NCBI GenBank assembly: GCA_017255395.1
Contig: JAFKDC010000027.1
Location: 1-63,397 of the forward strand
From: Enemella evansiae
GTDB lineage: Bacteria > Pseudomonadota > Alphaproteobacteria > Rhodobacterales > Rhodobacteraceae
DNA: 63,397 nucleotides
Direction of reading: 5' to 3'
The notes under the pieces were generated by a model that was not told the DNA's origin, ran no database searches, and was given only the letters and a program-made list of their open reading frames with translations. Shown here one piece after another: positions 26,080 through 34,514 of the stretch. How positions within the stretch are numbered: position 1 is the stretch's first letter; the number at the start of each line of letters is the position of its first letter. A program made the translations under genes and the position numbers.

Positions 26080-27820
26080 CCGCTTCCTTCGGGCCGAAGA
26101 GGGCCATGTGGCGGTGATCACCGCGCTGCTGATGACCGTGCTTCTGGGCTTTACCGCGCTTGGCGTGGACACGGCGGCGCTGTACCGCGAGAAGGCGGCG
26201 CTTCAGGCGGCCAGCGACCTCGCCGCGCTCAGCGCGATGGGCGCGCCCGAGGCAGCAGAGGAAAGGGCCGAGGCCGCCCGCGCCCGCAACCGCCCCGAGG
26301 CGACCGTCAGCGCGCTGGCGCAGGGGCGCTACCTGCGCAACCCGGCGCTGGCGCCGGAGGACCGCTTTACCCCCCTTGCCGGGGGTGCGCCGGGGATCAA
26401 CGCCGTCAGCCTGTCGCTGGACCGCGAGGCGCCGCTGCATTTCGCGCGCATCTTCACCGAAGCGTCCTCGGTGCCGCTGACCGCCTCTGCCATGGCCAGC
26501 CGCACCGGCGCGGCGAGCTTTACGCTGACCAGCCACATCGCGCGGCTGGAGGCTACCGCCCTGAACGACGCGCTCTCGGCGGTGCTGGGCCTCGACCCGG
26601 CGCTGTCCGTCGCAGAGATGCAGGTGCTGGCCGGGGCCCAGGTCTCTACCGGCGCCTTGCTGGGCGAACTCGCCCGCCTGTCGGACCTTGCCCCCCGCAA
26701 CCCTGCCGAGGTGCTGGACGCCGAGGTCACCGTGCAGGCGCTGATTGCGGCGCTGCGCGGCCTCGCGCCCGAGACCGCAGAGGCGCTGACGCCGCTGACG
26801 GCGGTTTCAGGGGCGCTGACGATGCCGGTGGCCGGGGTGATCGCCGGGATCGACCCGGCACTGGGCCTGACTGCCATGGATTTCGCCGGAGAGGTCGAGG
26901 TCAGCGCGCTGGACATCCTGCGCGCGGTGGTGGCGGCGCGGATCGGCCCTGACAGCATCGCGCTGGAGGTCGCCGCCGAGGTCCCGGGCCTGCTTGGGCT
27001 GGAGACCCGGCTGACGCTGGGCGAGGCCCCGGCGCAGTCCGGCTGGATCGCGCTGGGAGAAAAGGGTGTGACGCTGCACCGGGCGGCGGCACGGCTGAAG
27101 CTGGATCTCGCACTGGCGCCGGACCTGCTGGGCAATCTCGGCGCCGGGGTGATCGCCACCAGACTGTCGGTGCCGCTGTATCTCGAACTCGCCGGGGCGA
27201 CGGCAACGCTGGACGAGATCGCCTGCGCCGCGGACAATTCGCTGGCCGCCCGCTTCATCACGGCCCCGACGCCGCTGCATCCGCTCAACGGCACATCCAT
27301 CGCGGCGCTGTACCTTGGCACCCTGCCCGACGATGCCCCGTTGCCCTTCGATCCGGCGACGCTGGGCTTTGCCCGCATCCTCGACCTGTCGCTGACCATC
27401 AACCTGCCGCTTCTGCCCGCGATCCAGCTTGGCGGACTCAGCGTCGAGGCCCGGTCGGACCTGGCCATCGGCGCCTCGCGGGTCGAGACCGTCAGCTATA
27501 CCCGCGCCCAGGTCGCGGCGGGCGACCGGGTGCGGCACTTCGGCTCTGGCGAGGTGCTGGGCACCGCCGTGTCGGGGCTTCTGGACCCGGCCAATACCGA
27601 GATCCGCCTGCGCAGCCAGCCCGGCCTTGTGATCCCGGCGCTGGCGCTGCCCGTGATCGACTCGGTCATGGCGCTGCTTCCGGCCCGGCTGCTGAGCGGC
27701 CTGACCGCGCCGCTCGACGCGGTGCTGGACCAGACGCTGGCCACGGCGGGCATCAGCCTTGGCGAAGGTGAACTGACACTGACCGGCCATCACTGCGAAT
27801 TGCTCCGGCTGGTGCGCTGA
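26069..27820 (+). CDS. TadG-like pilus-associated protein
   Basis: A 583-residue protein that begins, from TTG 26069, with the TadE/TadG-like helix EEGHVAVITALLMTVLLGFTALGVDTAALYREKAALQAASDLAALSA; this N-terminal segment defines the TadG group. The remaining 500 residues are Ala/Leu-rich and periplasmic in character, without a recognisable von Willebrand A domain or MIDAS motif. The TTG start is inferred: no ATG is near, and the conserved helix starts within 15 residues. The gene overlaps the TadE-like gene by 11 bp and ends the pilus block. Confidence 0.82.
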   Translation: MPTDRFLRAEEGHVAVITALLMTVLLGFTALGVDTAALYREKAALQAASDLAALSAMGAPEAAEERAEAARARNRPEATVSALAQGRYLRNPALAPEDRFTPLAGGAPGINAVSLSLDREAPLHFARIFTEASSVPLTASAMASRTGAASFTLTSHIARLEATALNDALSAVLGLDPALSVAEMQVLAGAQVSTGALLGELARLSDLAPRNPAEVLDAEVTVQALIAALRGLAPETAEALTPLTAVSGALTMPVAGVIAGIDPALGLTAMDFAGEVEVSALDILRAVVAARIGPDSIALEVAAEVPGLLGLETRLTLGEAPAQSGWIALGEKGVTLHRAAARLKLDLALAPDLLGNLGAGVIATRLSVPLYLELAGATATLDEIACAADNSLAARFITAPTPLHPLNGTSIAALYLGTLPDDAPLPFDPATLGFARILDLSLTINLPLLPAIQLGGLSVEARSDLAIGASRVETVSYTRAQVAAGDRVRHFGSGEVLGTAVSGLLDPANTEIRLRSQPGLVIPALALPVIDSVMALLPARLLSGLTAPLDAVLDQTLATAGISLGEGELTLTGHHCELLRLVR

Positions 27821-27856
27821 GCCCGCCGGGGCCGTCCGGCGCCATCGCCGTCGGTG

Positions 27857-28450
27857 TCAGCGTCCGCCCTGCGCGCCCACCGTTTCCACCGGCTCGTCCC
27901 GGTCGCGCGGGGCGCGGCCCACAAGCGGCAGGATCTTCCGCGTCGGGGTGGCAGGCTGGGACGCCGCGCTGTCCTCGGTGGCGACCGAGACCGCTTCGTC
28001 GGTGACGAAGGCGATCAGCTGGTAGCGCGAGCCCAGCCCGGATTTCTGGTAGATCTTCGAAAGCTGCGATTTCACCGTGGCAAGGGCACAGCCGCGCATC
28101 TCGGCGATCTCATTGTTGGAAAAGCCCTTCGCGACGAAAATCGCAACGTCGGCCTCGGCCTGCGACAGGCCCCAGTCCGGGGCATATCGGGCAATCACCG
28201 TCTCCTTGGTGACGACCTCACCGGCGCCCGGGGCCAGCTTTTCTTTGCGCTGCCGCGCCATCAGGGCCTGAAACTGGGTGAAACAGACATAGGCGACAGC
28301 CGAGGTCAGGGCGAAGAAAAGCGCGAACAGGGCGGACAGCATGGTCGCATCGGCGGACCCCGGCTGCAACACGAACTGCGCGACCAGCAAGGTCTTGATA
28401 CCGGCCACCACTGCGACCAGTGCGCCCAAGCCAACCCAGAAACGATCCAT
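27857..28450 (-). CDS. Membrane-anchored LuxR-type HTH regulator
   Basis: A 197-residue protein with two N-terminal transmembrane helices (about residues 5-27 and 37-60), a short linker and a LuxR-type helix-turn-helix at about 90-150 (LSQAEADVAIFVAKGFSNNEIAEMRGCALATVKSQLSKIYQKSGLGSRYQLIAFV). No receiver or autoinducer domain is present, so signals would have to come through the membrane segment. It is convergent with the Tad operon (36 bp between stops), so it could control pilus genes, but no direct evidence is visible. The C-terminal 45 residues are Pro/Arg-rich. Confidence 0.85.
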   Translation of the reverse strand: MDRFWVGLGALVAVVAGIKTLLVAQFVLQPGSADATMLSALFALFFALTSAVAYVCFTQFQALMARQRKEKLAPGAGEVVTKETVIARYAPDWGLSQAEADVAIFVAKGFSNNEIAEMRGCALATVKSQLSKIYQKSGLGSRYQLIAFVTDEAVSVATEDSAASQPATPTRKILPLVGRAPRDRDEPVETVGAQGGR

Positions 28451-28660
28451 CTGATCACCCTCGTTAACAACAATTTAGCGCAGGATAACAAAGAGTGATG
28501 TCAAATGTCTCTTTAATCGGGAAAGACATTCAATTTGCACGATGGAAGTGTGGCTTCCGCTCTCAAGCCTTGTGGGTGGCGTGGGGAATCCTCTGATTTC
28601 GCGACGTATTCAACCCAAGGTTCCGGTCATCGCCCTGCGGCCATGGCGCAACACCCAAAC

Positions 28661-28960
28661 TCAGGCCGGGTCGGTCGGAAGCTCCAGCACCTGCCAGTGC
28701 TCGCCCATGGCGACAATGCAGGATGTGCCGTTCGCGTATGACTGTACCAGTGCCCAGTCGCCCGAGGCCTTGTCGATCCAGACCTCCATCACAGCGTCGG
28801 GGCCACGCAGGCCCTGCCCCTGCTTGCTGACGCCCTGCACCGTCGTCAGCCGGTTCTCCAGCCGGGCGCGGTCATCGCAGATCACATCCGCAAGCCGGGC
28901 GGTGGCGCCGAAAGGGGCACCCGTCAACATCAGCGTGAAAAGGGCAAGACACCGTGTCAT
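28661..28960 (-). CDS. Small secreted hypothetical protein
   Basis: A 99-residue protein with a signal peptide (MTRCLALFTLMLTGAPFGATA). It is followed by a compact domain with two cysteines (VICDDRARLENRL and GTSCIVAMG) and the pattern MEVWIDKASGDWALVQSYANGTSCI. Similar small periplasmic proteins of unknown function are, from memory, common in Rhodobacterales. It stands alone between the LuxR-type gene and the phosphonate block. A Pho-box-like sequence on its own strand at 28990-29010 lies about 35 bp upstream, so phosphate control is possible. Confidence 0.7.
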   Translation of the reverse strand: MTRCLALFTLMLTGAPFGATARLADVICDDRARLENRLTTVQGVSKQGQGLRGPDAVMEVWIDKASGDWALVQSYANGTSCIVAMGEHWQVLELPTDPA

Positions 28961-29088
28961 GGACGAATCCTAGCAGGCGGCGGACGCCCTGTAACGATTT
29001 TATGACGAAGCCCGGTAAATTCTGGCTTCAACCCTGCAATGATTGCGCAAGCGGCACTCCGCGCCCGCGCGCCGCGCGCCAGCCTGCG

Positions 29089-29154
29089 CCGTTACAAATC
29101 CGTTTCCAAAGCTTGATGGAACCGATTCAAAACCGTCGCAAAATCGTCCGGTAG
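29089..29154 (+). promoter_or_regulatory. Array of 11-bp-phased Pho-box half-sites before phnC
   Basis: Half-sites resembling CTGTCAT with A-rich spacers recur with an exact 11-bp period: CCGTTACAAAT (29089), CCGTTTCCAAA (29100), a weak unit at 29111, CCGATTCAAAA (29122), CCGTCGCAAAA (29133) and TCGTCCGGTAG (29144). A Pho box is two such half-sites, so this reads as two or more adjacent PhoB sites. The array ends 38 bp before the phnC ATG. It predicts induction of the phosphonate genes under phosphate starvation. Confidence 0.65.
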
Positions 29155-29192
29155 CCCCACTAACTCCCACCCCGAGACAGCTTGGGGGACAC

Positions 29193-30014
29193 ATGCTGCA
29201 GGTTCAGACACTGACCAAGACCTTCGGCGAGCGCACCGCCGTCGACCGCGCCAGCTTTTCCGTGGATCAGCCGCGCATGATCGGCGTGATCGGGCGCTCG
29301 GGCGCCGGGAAATCGACGCTTCTGCGCATGCTGAACCGCCTGTCCGACGCGACCAGCGGTTCGATCCTGTTCAACGGGCGCGACATCACCGCCCTGAAGG
29401 GCGCCGAGCGGCGCAAGTGGCAGTCGCGCTGCGCGATGATCTTCCAGCAGTTCAACCTCGTACCGCGCATGGACGTGGTGTCGAACGTGCTGCACGGCAC
29501 GCTGAACCGGCGCTCGACCCTTGCCACGATGTTCAACCTCTACCCGACAGAGGACATCCACCGCGCCATCGAGATCCTCGACCGCCTCGGCATCGCCGAT
29601 CAGGCGCCCAAGCGGGCCGAGGCGCTGTCCGGCGGCCAGCAACAGCGCGTCGCCATTGCCCGCGCCCTGATGCAGGACCCCGCCGTGATCCTCGCCGACG
29701 AGCCGATCGCCAGCCTTGATCCGATGAACGCGCAGATCGTCATGGAGGCGCTGCGCCGCATCCACGAGGAAGACGGCCGCATGGTCATCGCCAACCTGCA
29801 CACGCTGGATACCGCGCGGCGCTACTGCGACCGGGTGATCGGCATGCGCGACGGGCGCATCGTCTTCGACGGCACGCCCGAACAGCTGACCACCGGCGTC
29901 GCCCGCGACATCTATGGTGCCGGGGCCGGTTTCTCCGAGGCCGCGACCTCGACCGAGATCGCAACGCTCGACCGGACCGATGCCGAACGGCTGAAGGCCA
30001 GGGCTCTCGCCTGA
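29193..30014 (+). CDS. phnC: Phosphonate ABC transporter ATP-binding protein
   Basis: A 273-residue ABC ATPase. It has Walker [15 protein letters not shown], a Q-loop [19 protein letters not shown], the signature [15 protein letters not shown], and Walker [16 protein letters not shown]. The sequence [22 protein letters not shown] is typical of PhnC. Start ATG 29193 follows GGGGGAC; the open frame extends further upstream through the Pho-box array, which argues against a longer protein. It powers phosphonate import with PhnD and two PhnE permeases downstream. The C-terminal 25 residues extend beyond the usual core. Confidence 0.95.
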   Translation: MLQVQTLTKTFGERTAVDRASFSVDQPRMIGVIGRSGAGKSTLLRMLNRLSDATSGSILFNGRDITALKGAERRKWQSRCAMIFQQFNLVPRMDVVSNVLHGTLNRRSTLATMFNLYPTEDIHRAIEILDRLGIADQAPKRAEALSGGQQQRVAIARALMQDPAVILADEPIASLDPMNAQIVMEALRRIHEEDGRMVIANLHTLDTARRYCDRVIGMRDGRIVFDGTPEQLTTGVARDIYGAGAGFSEAATSTEIATLDRTDAERLKARALA

Positions 30015-30052
30015 CCCACCTTTTCAAAGACCCCTCATCAACGGAGAGACTG

Positions 30053-30961
30053 ATGAAAAAGACCATCGCACTGGCCCTGGCCAGCACCATGATTGCAGGC
30101 ATTGCCCAGGCGCAGGAGATCGAAGAGTTCCGCATCGGCATCCTCGGCGGCGAGAATGCACAGGACCGCATGAACTCTTACGCCTGCCTTCAGGAATACA
30201 CCGAAGAGGCGCTTGGCGTCCCGACGAAGCTGTTCGCCCCCGCCGACTACAACGGCGTGATCCAGGGCCTGCTGGGCGGCACGCTGGACATGGCGTGGCT
30301 GGGTGCCTCGGCCTATGCCGCCACCTACCTGCAGGATCCCGAAGCGGTCGAGCCGGTGCTGGTCAAGGTCAACCTCGACGGCTCCATCGGCTATCACTCC
30401 ATCGGCTTCGCCCGCAAGGACGCGGGCGTTGCCACGCTGGACGACATGCAGGGCAAGGTCTTCGGCTTCGGCGACCCGAACTCCACCTCGGGCTACCTGA
30501 TCCCCTCGATCGAGATCCCGCAGGCCGGTGAAGGCATCACCATGGAATCCGGCGAGTTCTTCGGCGAGGTCAAGTTCACCGGCGGTCACGAGCAGACCAT
30601 CGTCGCGGTCGCCAACGGCGACATCGACGCCGGCGTGACCTGGGCCGACGGTCAGGGCAACTGGGAAGACGGCTACAACTCGGGCGCGCTGCGCAAGGCC
30701 GTGGACGCGGGTCTGGTCGACATGAACGACCTCGTCGAGATCTGGAAATCCAAGGTCATCCCCGAGGGCCCGGTGGTCCTGCGCAAGGCCCTGCCCGCAG
30801 AGGTGAAGACGGCCATGGTCGAGCTGGTCGACGGCCTGCACGAGCGGGACGCCGACTGCGCCTATGGCGTGGCCGCGGGCGACACGCTGGGCTTCGAGCC
30901 GGTGACCCACGATGTCTACTCGTCGGTGATCGCCGCCCGCCAGGCCGTGATCAACAACTAA
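30053..30961 (+). CDS. phnD: Phosphonate-binding periplasmic protein
   Basis: A 302-residue substrate-binding protein with a clear signal peptide (MKKTIALALASTMIAGIAQAQ). PhnD-type features include FRIGILGGENAQDRM, LGGTLDMAWLGASAYAATYLQ, and GSIGYHSIGFARKDAGV with FGDPNSTSGYLIP for ligand binding. It captures phosphonates in the periplasm for the PhnC/PhnE importer. It is separated from phnC by 38 bp and followed by a strong intrinsic terminator, so it is probably produced in excess over the permeases. Confidence 0.95.
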   Translation: MKKTIALALASTMIAGIAQAQEIEEFRIGILGGENAQDRMNSYACLQEYTEEALGVPTKLFAPADYNGVIQGLLGGTLDMAWLGASAYAATYLQDPEAVEPVLVKVNLDGSIGYHSIGFARKDAGVATLDDMQGKVFGFGDPNSTSGYLIPSIEIPQAGEGITMESGEFFGEVKFTGGHEQTIVAVANGDIDAGVTWADGQGNWEDGYNSGALRKAVDAGLVDMNDLVEIWKSKVIPEGPVVLRKALPAEVKTAMVELVDGLHERDADCAYGVAAGDTLGFEPVTHDVYSSVIAARQAVINN

Positions 30962-30970
30962 GACACCATG

Positions 30971-31003
30971 GGGGGCCGGGCGTCAGCGTCCGGCCCCCTT
31001 TTT
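30971..31003 (+). terminator. Rho-independent terminator/attenuator between phnD and phnE
   Basis: A perfect 9-bp GC stem, GGGGGCCGG (30971-30979) with CCGGCCCCC (30990-30998), closes a 10-nt loop and is followed by TTTTT (30999-31003). This is the clearest intrinsic terminator in the window. It sits 9 bp after phnD and 50 bp before phnE, as expected for a partial terminator that raises binding protein over permease. Confidence 0.85.
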
Positions 31004-31052
31004 CTTGCGCTCCCCCAAGCCCGGGGACGCCGCCAGACCGCCCGAGGCCCCG

Positions 31053-31925
31053 ATGACCGACATGACGCTAACCGGCCCCGAGAGGGTCGGCACGATCCAG
31101 TCCGACTACATGGCGCAGGTGCAGCGCCGCCGCCTGTACGGTGGGCTGATGCTGCTGATCTTCGTCGTGCTGATGGTCTCGGGCTTCACCGTGGCGGACG
31201 AACGCAACGCTGGCGGGTTCTGGGAGGGGCTTCACAACATTGGCGCCTACCCGGCGGATGTGCTCTCCGAAGCCTGGCAGAAGCGCGCCGAGCTGCCCGC
31301 GCTGGTGGTGAAATACCTCCCCGCGCTGGTCGAGACGGTCAATATCGCCGCCGTGTCGACCCTGCTGGGCGCAACGGGCGGGCTGATATTGTCGCTTCTG
31401 TCGACACGCGGACTGGCGCGCTGGCCGCGCCTGATCCCGGTCTTTCGCCGCTTCATGGACATCCTGCGGGCGATCCCCGAGATCGTCATCGCGCTGGTGC
31501 TGATCTTCGTGCTGGGCGGCGGGCCGGTGCCCGCGATGATCGCCATCGCCATCCATACCGCGGGCGCGCTTGGCAAGATGTTCTCCGAGGTGGCCGAAAA
31601 CGCCGACCTGAAGGCCGTCGAGGGGCTGACCTCGACCGGCGCCACATGGGCGCAGAAGATGTGGCTGGGGATCCTGCCGCAGGTCGCGCCGAACTACCTC
31701 AGCTACGCGCTGCTGCGCTTCGAGATCAATATCCGCGCCTCTGCCATCCTGGGCTTCGTCGGCGCCGGCGGGCTGGGCTACGAGCTGCGCAACGCCATGG
31801 CCTGGGGGCCGGGCCGCTTCGACGCGGCGGCGGCGATCTTCCTGCTGCTTTTCGGAACCATCGTCCTGTTCGACCAGCTGTCCAGCCGGATGCGCAACCG
31901 CCTGACCGAAGGAGGCCACGCATGA
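31053..31925 (+). CDS. phnE: Phosphonate ABC transporter permease, first copy
   Basis: A 290-residue membrane permease. After one N-terminal helix (GGLMLLIFVVLMVSGFTVAD) comes the BPD-transport core with further helices and the EAA loop ENADLKAVEGLTSTGATWAQKMWLGILPQ. IRASAILGFVGAGGLGYEL is the conserved PhnE segment. Start ATG 31053 (MTDMTL) was chosen as the first Met close to the family start. It overlaps the second permease gene by 4 bp, which implies a heterodimeric channel. Confidence 0.95.
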   Translation: MTDMTLTGPERVGTIQSDYMAQVQRRRLYGGLMLLIFVVLMVSGFTVADERNAGGFWEGLHNIGAYPADVLSEAWQKRAELPALVVKYLPALVETVNIAAVSTLLGATGGLILSLLSTRGLARWPRLIPVFRRFMDILRAIPEIVIALVLIFVLGGGPVPAMIAIAIHTAGALGKMFSEVAENADLKAVEGLTSTGATWAQKMWLGILPQVAPNYLSYALLRFEINIRASAILGFVGAGGLGYELRNAMAWGPGRFDAAAAIFLLLFGTIVLFDQLSSRMRNRLTEGGHA

Positions 31926-33253
31926 GCGCCGCCGACATGACCGCCCTGCCCAGCCTGTCCGATGCCAAGACGCAGGCCGCTGCCCTGATACGCCGCAAGA
32001 CCGCGCTGGCCTTTGGCCTGCCCGCCGTGGTGATCCTCTACCTCGCCTATATCGTCGTGGCCTTCGACGTCCCCGGTCTCGCCCAGCGCGCCAACTGGGA
32101 CAACGCGGTGACGCTGGCCTCTGACAGCTGGTCCTACAAGACCCATGTCACCCGCTCCAACCGCGACGGCACCATGACCTATGCCGTCGAAGGCGAACGC
32201 AAGGGCACCTACCCAGAGGGCGCGCGCCCCGACTGGGTCAGCGGCAGCGAGGTGATCGCCGTGGACCTCGCCGCCGGAGAGCAGGTGCGCCTGTACCCCG
32301 ACAACCGGGTCGAGATCGACCTGCCCGACTTCCCCCGCATCGAGGCGCAAATCGACGGGCGCCGGGTGACGACGAACCTGCCCGAGACCCTGCCCGCGTG
32401 GATCAGCGCCTCTGACCGCCGCGTGGCCATCACCGCGCCCGGCGGCCGCATCACGCTGACCGGCTCCAAGACCGAGATCTTCCGCTACTTCCCGGGGTGG
32501 GAGCTGTTCTGGTTCACCTTCACCAGCCCCTACCACGGCCACGGCCTGCCCGAGATCCTCTTCGGCGACCGCATCGACCCCGAGCGGTCCAACCTGTCCG
32601 GCGCCTGGCAGGATTTCTGGGGCAACCCCATGTGGCGCCACGGAGAAATCGCCTGGGCCCTCGGGGAGACCATCCTGATGGCCTTCCTGGGCACCATGGG
32701 AGCCGCGATCATCGCCCTGCCGCTGGCCTTCCTCGCCGCCAAGCGCTTTGCGCCGCTGATGCTGGTGCGCATGGCCGCGCGGCGCCTCTTCGACTTCGTG
32801 CGCGGCGTGGATGCGCTGATCTGGACCGTGGTGCTGGCCCGCGCCTTCGGACCGGGGCCGCTGACCGGGTCTCTGGCGATCCTGATCACCGACACCGGCA
32901 CCTTCGGCAAGATCTTCTCGGAGGCGCTGGAGAACGTCGACGACAGGCAGATCGAGGGCGTCGCCTCGACCGGCGCCAAGCCGCTGCAGCGCTACCGTTT
33001 CGGGGTGATCCCGCAGGTGGTGCCGGTGCTGCTGGCGCAGGTGCTCTATTTCCTCGAATCCAACACCCGCAGCGCGACGATCATCGGCGCCATCACCGGC
33101 GGCGGCATCGGCCTGATGCTGACCCAGGCGATCCAGACCCAGAAGGACTGGGAAGAGGTCGCCTATTACATCGTGCTGATCGTTCTGATGGTCATGGCGA
33201 TGGATTCGCTCTCCGGCTGGCTGCGGGCGCGGCTGATCGGGCGGAAGGACTGA
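31922..33253 (+). CDS. phnE: Phosphonate ABC transporter permease, second copy with periplasmic insert
   Basis: A 443-residue PhnE-type permease. The first helix (about 30-50) is followed by a hydrophilic insert of about 150 residues (VTLASDSWSYKTHVTRSNRDG to ITLTGSKTEIFRYF) before the permease core. The core carries the EAA loop ENVDDRQIEGVASTGAKPLQRYRFGVIPQ and ESNTRSATIIGAITGGGIGLMLTQAIQ. The insert is found in the longer of the paired PhnE proteins of alphaproteobacteria, where it may contact PhnD. It overlaps the first permease by 4 bp and is the last gene of the transport operon. Confidence 0.93.
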   Translation: MSAADMTALPSLSDAKTQAAALIRRKTALAFGLPAVVILYLAYIVVAFDVPGLAQRANWDNAVTLASDSWSYKTHVTRSNRDGTMTYAVEGERKGTYPEGARPDWVSGSEVIAVDLAAGEQVRLYPDNRVEIDLPDFPRIEAQIDGRRVTTNLPETLPAWISASDRRVAITAPGGRITLTGSKTEIFRYFPGWELFWFTFTSPYHGHGLPEILFGDRIDPERSNLSGAWQDFWGNPMWRHGEIAWALGETILMAFLGTMGAAIIALPLAFLAAKRFAPLMLVRMAARRLFDFVRGVDALIWTVVLARAFGPGPLTGSLAILITDTGTFGKIFSEALENVDDRQIEGVASTGAKPLQRYRFGVIPQVVPVLLAQVLYFLESNTRSATIIGAITGGGIGLMLTQAIQTQKDWEEVAYYIVLIVLMVMAMDSLSGWLRARLIGRKD

Positions 33254-33260
33254 CCCAAGG

Positions 33261-33310
33261 GCGCCCGCCCCTGTTCCCCGCCACGAGGACGGAGGACAGC
33301 GGGCGGGCGC
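33261..33310 (+). terminator. Long inverted repeat after phnE
   Basis: GCGCCCGCCC (33261-33270) pairs perfectly with GGGCGGGCGC (33301-33310), with 30 nt between the arms, starting 8 bp after the phnE stop. No U-run follows. It is a plausible 3'-end structure of the phnCDEE transcript. Confidence 0.45.
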
Positions 33311-33456
33311 AAAGCGCTTTCCCACCCTTGGTGCCGTCTGGCAGATCGTCACAAAGCGCTTTTACCCGGCCCGCGTGGGGCCAGTGCCGCGCCAGCAGCG
33401 GAACCGAAAGCGCTTTACGCCCCGCCTGCCCCGTCGCGCGCTCTCAAAAGCGCTTT
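33311..33456. repeat. Four perfect AAAGCGCTTT palindromes
   Basis: The 445-bp convergent gap between phnE and phnF (33254-33698) has no supported gene. It holds AAAGCGCTTT at 33311-33320, 33353-33362, 33407-33416 and 33447-33456, plus a diverged version (AAAGCACTTC) near 33495. The spacings are 42, 54 and 40 bp. The spacer sequences are unrelated, so this is not a simple tandem repeat. The 10-bp palindrome resembles a LacI-type operator with a central CG, but the location is 3' to both flanking genes. Confidence 0.75.
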
Positions 33457-33698
33457 CCCGGCGCGCGTGTGAGGGAAACACCGCCACGGGAGGGCGCGAA
33501 AAGCACTTCGCGCCCCTCCCCGTCTGCCAAAGGCACCTCCCCCTTGCGGGCCATCTTGCTCCCCCGCCCCACCGCTCAGGGGTTCCGGGGCGCGGAAGGC
33601 GCTTGCCCCGCTCCGCACACCCGCCTCCCTGCAAAGCACCTTCTCACCGCAGGCCGGCGGCGGCGTCCCGATGAGGCCCCGGGGCGCCGCAGGGGCGC

Positions 33699-34412
33699 CT
33701 AGTCCTCCAGCGTCAGCGTGATGCGGTCGCCCGCCCACCAAGTGGTGCCGTATTCCACCGGCACGCCAGCGGCATCGACGTTCACGCTGCGGGTCCAGAG
33801 CAGCGGCGCCCCCTCCGACACCTGCAGATGCAGCGCCTGCATCGGCCCGGCCGCCACGGCGGTGATGCGGGTCGAGGCGCGGGTGTAGTCCTTTATCCCC
33901 AGCGCCGCGAAGGCCCGTGTCACGCCGTGCCCCTCGGCCAGCGCCCCGGCGATTCCCGGCAGCCGTTCCAGCGGGTAGAGCGACTCGGCCAGAGCCACCG
34001 GCGCCCCGTCCGCCAGCGAGACGCCATGCGAGGCCAGCACAGGCGCGCCCGGCGCAATGGACAGGGCCTCCGCCTCGTCCTGCGTGGCGGCGCGCTCTTC
34101 GGTCGACAGCAGCCGCCGCCCCGGCAGGCGCCCGGCGCGGCGCAGGTTCTGGGTAAAGCTGACGCGGCGCCCGATGGGATAGTCGGCGGGCCGCGCCGTG
34201 ACGAAGGCGCCCGAACCACGCCGGGTGCGCACCAGCCCCGCCTCGACCAGCGCGGACAGCGCGTGGCGGACGGTGTGGCGGTTCACCCCGAAACGCGCCG
34301 CCAGCGCCGCCTCGGTCGGCAGCTTCGCCCCGGTCGCATAGCGCCCCTCGGCGATATCCGTGCGCAGATCGCGGGCGATGGCCTGCCAGACCGGGGTTGT
34401 CTTGCGGGCCAT
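33699..34412 (-). CDS. phnF: GntR-family regulator of phosphonate metabolism
   Basis: A 237-residue GntR/HutC-type regulator. The N-terminal winged helix (DLRTDIAEGRYATGAKLPTEAALAARFGVNRHTVRHALSALVEAGLVRTRRGSGAFV) is followed by a UTRA effector domain (about 90-235). It is transcribed divergently from phnG and convergently to phnE, the usual place for PhnF. It likely represses the C-P lyase operon and its own gene through the dyad in the shared 102-bp promoter region. Confidence 0.92.
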   Translation of the reverse strand: MARKTTPVWQAIARDLRTDIAEGRYATGAKLPTEAALAARFGVNRHTVRHALSALVEAGLVRTRRGSGAFVTARPADYPIGRRVSFTQNLRRAGRLPGRRLLSTEERAATQDEAEALSIAPGAPVLASHGVSLADGAPVALAESLYPLERLPGIAGALAEGHGVTRAFAALGIKDYTRASTRITAVAAGPMQALHLQVSEGAPLLWTRSVNVDAAGVPVEYGTTWWAGDRITLTLED

Positions 34413-34422
34413 GGCACGCCCT

Positions 34423-34496
34423 CCGTCATTGAAGTTTCACAAGTCTCCGCTGGGCCGCGCCCGCGAATCTGCTAGAATAAGTCTAGTTGTATAGGA
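34423..34496 (+). promoter_or_regulatory. phnF-phnG control region: Pho-box-like site and PhnF operator candidate
   Basis: CCGTCATTGAAGTTTCAC (34423-34440) matches a Pho box at about 12 of 18 positions. Downstream, TAGAAT (34473-34478) could be a -10 element. The imperfect dyad TCTAGTTGTATAGGA (34482-34496), rich in CTA/TAG, is a candidate GntR/PhnF operator lying 19 bp before the phnG ATG. The Pho box lies too far from this -10 for a standard PhoB promoter, so the -10 assignment is uncertain. Confidence 0.45.
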
Positions 34497-34514
34497 ATTG
34501 CCGAAGGTGTCGAG

